Of a stretch of 64,000 nt of DNA, positions 59,609 to 64,000 are shown in pieces. Source of the stretch: Monoplex corrugatus. Taxonomy: Eukaryota; Mollusca; Gastropoda; Littorinimorpha; Ranellidae. Under the pieces are notes generated by a model. It was not told the origin of the DNA, did not search any database, and saw only the letters and a list, made by a program, of their open reading frames with translations. The position numbers and the translations under genes were made by a program. The stretch is taken from NCBI GenBank assembly GCA_030674185.1, contig CM060306.1, forward strand, positions 44,284,483 to 44,348,482, given 5' to 3'. Each line of letters begins with the position of its first letter. Positions within the stretch are counted from its first letter, which is position 1.

Positions 59609-59929
59609 CACGGCATTACTGTAATAAGTTCTGGATTTTTATCACTTTATTATAATTTGTCATTTGCAGTAAGCTTAGACTTTAGTGTCTCTTATTTCTT
59701 TAGATTCTAGCTCGAGTCTATTGAGTACCGCGCTAGATTTGCAGAATTCGCACAGCGAGAAAGTATGTTTTGATCTAAACGATGAGCTATCTCATAAGAT
59801 CTGTAGCACTTAGCGTGGCGGCCACCATTGTAAAGATGGGACTGAGGTTTAAATGTAATAACCACTATAGATTTAGCCCCTATTTTCATGTGGCTATTGT
59901 AGGACTATTGACGACCATATTCTGCCAAA

Positions 59930-60730
59930 AGCCAAGATGCAAGGCATTGTTGTGCAGAGGAAGAGTATTTTATACTTGACAAGGTTGTATTCACATACTG
60001 ACATGATGACTGATGAAACACGTGCTCAGCTAATTGATCTGTTTAGTGTATCCCTTATCCGATCAGCACCACTGATAATCATGTATAGAGTGTTGTTTTG
60101 ATGACATGGTTTAATAGTAATATGCTATACTATTTTGTTATCATTGTCTCTAGCACTTGATCTAGAATTATACTTAATCACATAGAGATAATGGGTAATA
60201 GATTACTCAAGTGTGTTGTTCTCTCAACACTGCTGACTGCTATTTGATTAGGTGCTATTTGTGATGACATAGTTCTCATTGTCAAATAGGCCTACTATGT
60301 CATCACCACTGAATATTAACTGTCTGAAAGCTACCAGGATGCAATGCATTATTGTGCACTATTTTATACTTGATAATATTGTATGTGTGTACATAATGGT
60401 AGTTGATGAAACATGTGCTCAGCGAATTGATCCAATTGTTGTATCCCTTGTCTGCTCAGCACCACCACTAATCATTATTGAATGTTGCTTTGATGACATA
60501 GCTTAATTAGTAATATGCTATGCTATTTTGTCATCACTATCTCTAGCACTAGATATAGAATTACACATAACTACATGGAGCAAATATTTAATGGATGACT
60601 CAAGTGTGTTGACTGCTATTCAATAAGGTAGACCCAATGTTTTGTGATGACAGTTTACATAGTCAAATACTATGTCTGTCATCACTACAGAATATTAACT
60701 GTCCAATAGCTGCCCACTCAGATGTTATGT
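59930..60730. repeat. About 390-bp tandem repeat inside the LTR element
   Basis: Two full and one partial copies with GATGAAACA-GTGCTCAG, TAATATGCTAT-CTATTTTGT and CATCAC-ACTGAATATTAACTGTC. A separate duplication of about 118 bp (ATGTTTACAA-TGCTAGTGCTTT) follows at 60877-61047. Confidence 0.75.
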
Positions 60731-62708
60731 TACAACTAACTCAGCCCATGGCGGCCGAACAGCTTAATATGACTGTGCATTATTTTGCCAGTACATTATT
60801 GAAAGTCTACTCTATGCTAAGGCTATCGAACAAGCAGTATGGTAGTTTACCCTCAACTTATCAAAGGGTTACTCAATGTTTTGTCATCAATTAATTGTTC
60901 CATGTTTACAAGTGCTAGTGCTTTAGAGTGTAAATATCGACACCACATATTTTGGTATAATGTAATAGTTCTTTACACAACATTTTGTTATCAATTATTT
61001 GTTGCATGTTTACAAATGCTAGTGCTTTTGTTTGTAAATGTAGACATCTTCTGTTAGAATGTAGTAGTTCACTCTTGTACATTGACATTGTTATTTCACA
61101 AAATGTGTACTTTGTCATTGTATTTATGAAACTTATTTTGTGTCTTACAGGCACTGTCTTCCTTCCTGTCTTCTTCTTCGTATTCTTTTGTCTCCTTCCA
61201 TATCCCAGTACGGTCCTTTTCCCTTATTGTCATTTTCCCATTTTCCCTGTTTTCCTTCCCTACCTATCCTCATCAAGAGATAATAAAGAGTCAAGTAACA
61301 CACAAAAAAAAAAAAAAAAAAAGGAAAAAAGCGACATCCAGGCAAATCCAAGCCTGCCAATACTCCTCCCTTGCCCCATTCTCCTTTTCCTCCTCAGCCC
61401 TCCAAACCTGCTGCTGCCCCCAATCCCCCCTGTGCCAGCCAGAGCCTGAGTGCTGTCAGCACTCCTGGAACCAGCAGTGGACCTCCCATTCCAGTGCCAC
61501 GCAGACACCGTCGTCGATCCCAAGGCCACCCGAGCCATGATGGTCGACGCTAGGACCCAGCAGCACCGGAGCAGACGACATCCACACCAGCAGCTGACGA
61601 TGACCTGCAGGTAGGCATGCATGTTTACCTGCGGGACATGATACCTGGTTCCAGCGCAGCGTGAACCAACACCTGGTCGCCGGACCTGTACTGTGTGATG
61701 GCACGCCACCCCCAGCACCGTCACATCTATACAGTCCAGTCGCTGGCAGGTGGCCCTCATCAGGATCCACCTCCTACCAGCATCTGGGTCCATGCCAGAC
61801 ATGAAGCCACCACCAGACCCGGAGTCATCTGACTCCGAAGATGAGCAGTGGCTAGTCTGCCAACAGCCACAGCCAAGAACAACACAGTCCCCGGTGACAA
61901 CAGCACCTGAGCCCACTGTACCACAGCAGCCCACTACACCAGTCCCTCCAAGACGGTCAACACATCTCTTGAGCAGGACGGAGTGAGTCGTGCCACAACG
62001 GGACAATGATAATATAGTAATTTCTTTTCAGGTTCTACTGACCATAACATGGACAAATGTACGACCAAAATTAACATTTTGTATGTGTTTAAATTGATAA
62101 TCTGCCAAAGCTATGAACATTGTATTTAGTCATTCTTTTCATTAGCATGTAGTAAGCATGCCATTGAACACTTGGATTGCCACATTGTATTTGATAATTC
62201 CTCTTTTTCACTCAGCGTATACTAATGTAGTAAGCATACCTTTGGAATTTTGACTGACATGTTAATGTGACACTCTTTATATTTACATGTAGTTCTATAC
62301 ATTTGTCATTTTGTTTCCCGTAATGAATGTTTTGATGCATAGGTATGGCAAAGAGGCTTAGTGAACTTATCAAATACTACTTTCTTTAGCTTATCATGTT
62401 AAGGCATTTGCCATTTCAGTGTTCCATACTGTCAAGTACGATGACCAATTCAGAGACAGTACAATGACCAATTCAGAGTCCTAACTTGACCAAACAGTGT
62501 AACTGTCCTTTCGGAACTTAAATTACAACCCTCCAGTTTGCCCATGCATACCCTAGCTAATATGCAAGTGGATTCCATACTCCACCATATTCATAGCATT
62601 TCTCAATTTTATGAATTCTTGAGGTGGCCCTGAAATTTCAGCCCTCAAGAATTTACCCAATGTTCGCGCACCATCGCGGACGATGGTTTTCAAATTGGTG
62701 GGGGGAGG

Positions 62709-63707
62709 TGTAACAGAGTGCCTTGCTCTGTTATGATCTTTCCCCATTTACCTACAACGCTCAAAGGCAACACCATGTAGTGTGCTTGCCTAGATCAAAA
62801 ACGCCTTGCATTCTCTTGGTCAAATTGTACTGTTATCTCACAGCCTCTGCCTACCCATAGCTATGCATTGGACATTCCAAGGATCTAGCCAGTACATGAT
62901 GATTGTAGATAGCACGCTGCTAAACAATTAGCAGATCTACAATGTGTACATGTACTCTAAAGCAGGCCTACGACAAGATTTTGTTGTCATCTCCAGTCAG
63001 TATTACGTTGTAGTTTTACAGAACGTAGAGGGGGCCGTCACTAATTTATGCTGCCTTTACTTTAGCATTATAGAACAATCGCCGTGTAATTGCCGGCGGG
63101 AACACTCAGACAATGACCGCAGGGCGCGTCTGTCTCAACCCCCTTAGGTATTTGTGGCTCGATAGCGAGCACATACCCACTCGCGAAACTGCCGGACAAT
63201 GACCAACGTTTCACTTGTGTGTACTGACGCGCTGCGTTAAAACTACACATTAAGTGTTGACTTATTAATTAGGTGAGAACAACCAATCAGACCTTGGCAT
63301 CTGGTTGATTGATTAATTAGGTGAGAACAACCAATCAGACCTTGCCATCTGAAAGGTTTGAGATTTGAAAATATGACCATCATGCTCTGTTCCCAGAGTA
63401 CAAATTAACAAGGCGCATCATAGCGTGTGCTTTTCCACCTCCACTCTCAGTCTCACCAGAGGTGCCCTTTCCTGCCACCACTCTTGATCTCACAGTAGGT
63501 GATCAACTTCTCGGTGTTACTAGTCAAGTAGCAAAACGAGGACTTGTCTTTTGATTGAGAGACTTCCCTTTCTGCTCTGGATTCAAAGGACCACCACAGC
63601 AACCATCACCAAACCCCTTAACCCACTCATCCATCTCACCTGGCGCTGCGACAAATCAAACTCACCTACAACACCCCCCCCCCCCTTTAACCACTCGATC
63701 CATCACA
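62709..63707 (+). repeat. Right LTR
   Basis: Starts TGTAACAG directly after the polypurine tract and ends ATCACA before TATA. The first 800 bp match the left LTR. The last 200 bp, including a C-run at 63674-63685, have no counterpart on the left. Confidence 0.6.
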
Positions 63708-64000
63708 TATAGGTTGTAATATTGTAATCATATGTGTACAGTATATCACTAAAATTGGTGTGGGAAATTGTATATTACAGTATCTAACATCTATGTTGAA
63801 GGAAAAATGAAATAAATTATGAATATCAAAGCAGAAGTCATTTCTAACAAATAAATAAATATGTGAATCATGTTAAAAAGTTAAGTAAATTCTACTTCAA
63901 CAAATCATGGCACTGTACTCTTCAAACAGATTGTAAACACTACTTTCAACAAATCATGGCATTGTAGCTTCAAACATATTACCTTTATATCATCAGCATT

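Larger units (their letters stand above)
58808..63707 (+). mobile_element. Gypsy-type LTR retrotransposon, internally deleted
   Basis: Two direct repeats starting TGTAACAGAGTGCC lie at 58808 and 62709 and are about 98% identical over some 790 bp. A purine-rich tract (GGTGGGGGGAGG, 62697-62708) abuts the right copy, as a polypurine tract should. Candidate TATA target duplications flank the whole (58804-58807 and 63708-63711). Inside, 61350-61990 carries broken frames resembling the end of a Gypsy integrase (GMHVYLRDMIPGS, YTVQSLAGG, PPRRSTHLLSRTE). Gag, protease, RT and RNase H were not found, so the element is dead. Confidence 0.6.

Noticed and set aside
61260..62006. Minus-strand 248-codon open frame
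   Set aside because: Antisense shadow of GC-rich integrase-end sequence of the Gypsy-type element; cysteine/glycine-rich with no family match.
59043..63250. Pairs of identical short open frames at 59043/62944 and 59167/63068
   Set aside because: They are duplicated only because they lie in the two LTR copies; no sign of coding selection.

Overview
This window looks like animal nuclear DNA, most likely from a mollusc and probably a gastropod. The evidence is AT-rich DNA with long dinucleotide microsatellites, genes of short exons joined by GT-AG introns, and a mix of retroelement types (RTE-like and CR1/L2-like LINEs, an R2-like LINE, Penelope-like, DIRS-like, Gypsy). Several short repeats also resemble repeats I recall from gastropod sequence. 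No prokaryotic features are present. The species assignment is inference.

Only two protein-coding genes can be supported, and they converge. (1) On the + strand, ten coding exons from 3161 to 30786 join in frame into about 852 residues with three linker-histone-type H15 winged-helix domains and a long acidic/basic tail. This is the architecture of heterochromatin protein 1-binding protein 3 (HP1BP3). The N-terminus also carries an extra RFX-like segment that I do not know from vertebrate HP1BP3. (2) On the - strand, the 3' end of a leucine-rich-repeat gene resembling LRMDA (C10orf11) runs from 56038 down to 45399. It has an LRR end-cap exon, a short acidic exon, and two homologous, phase-compatible alternative last exons (50867-50788 and 45478-45399) that both encode a SEGNRFI-containing C-terminus. 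Its 5' exons lie beyond the right edge.

The rest is introns and intergenic DNA rich in repeats. Intron 4 of HP1BP3 (9873-16861) holds a piggyBac-like TIR pair enclosing a Penelope-like fragment, then a decayed DIRS-like element. Intron 5 holds a CR1/L2-like LINE 3' end. Intron 6 holds a 5'-truncated R2-like LINE flanked by a 67-bp direct repeat. Intron 7 ends in a tandem array of six copies of the exon 8 splice acceptor. From 42.1 to 47.2 kb four different minisatellites follow one another around the distal LRMDA-like last exon. From 58.8 to 63.7 kb lies a young, internally deleted Gypsy-type LTR retrotransposon inserted in a tandem repeat.

A 193-bp palindromic MITE-like element, bounded by TTAA and itself containing a smaller TTAA-bounded palindrome, occurs at least eleven times across the window in both orientations. 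It is the most pervasive unexplained structure here.
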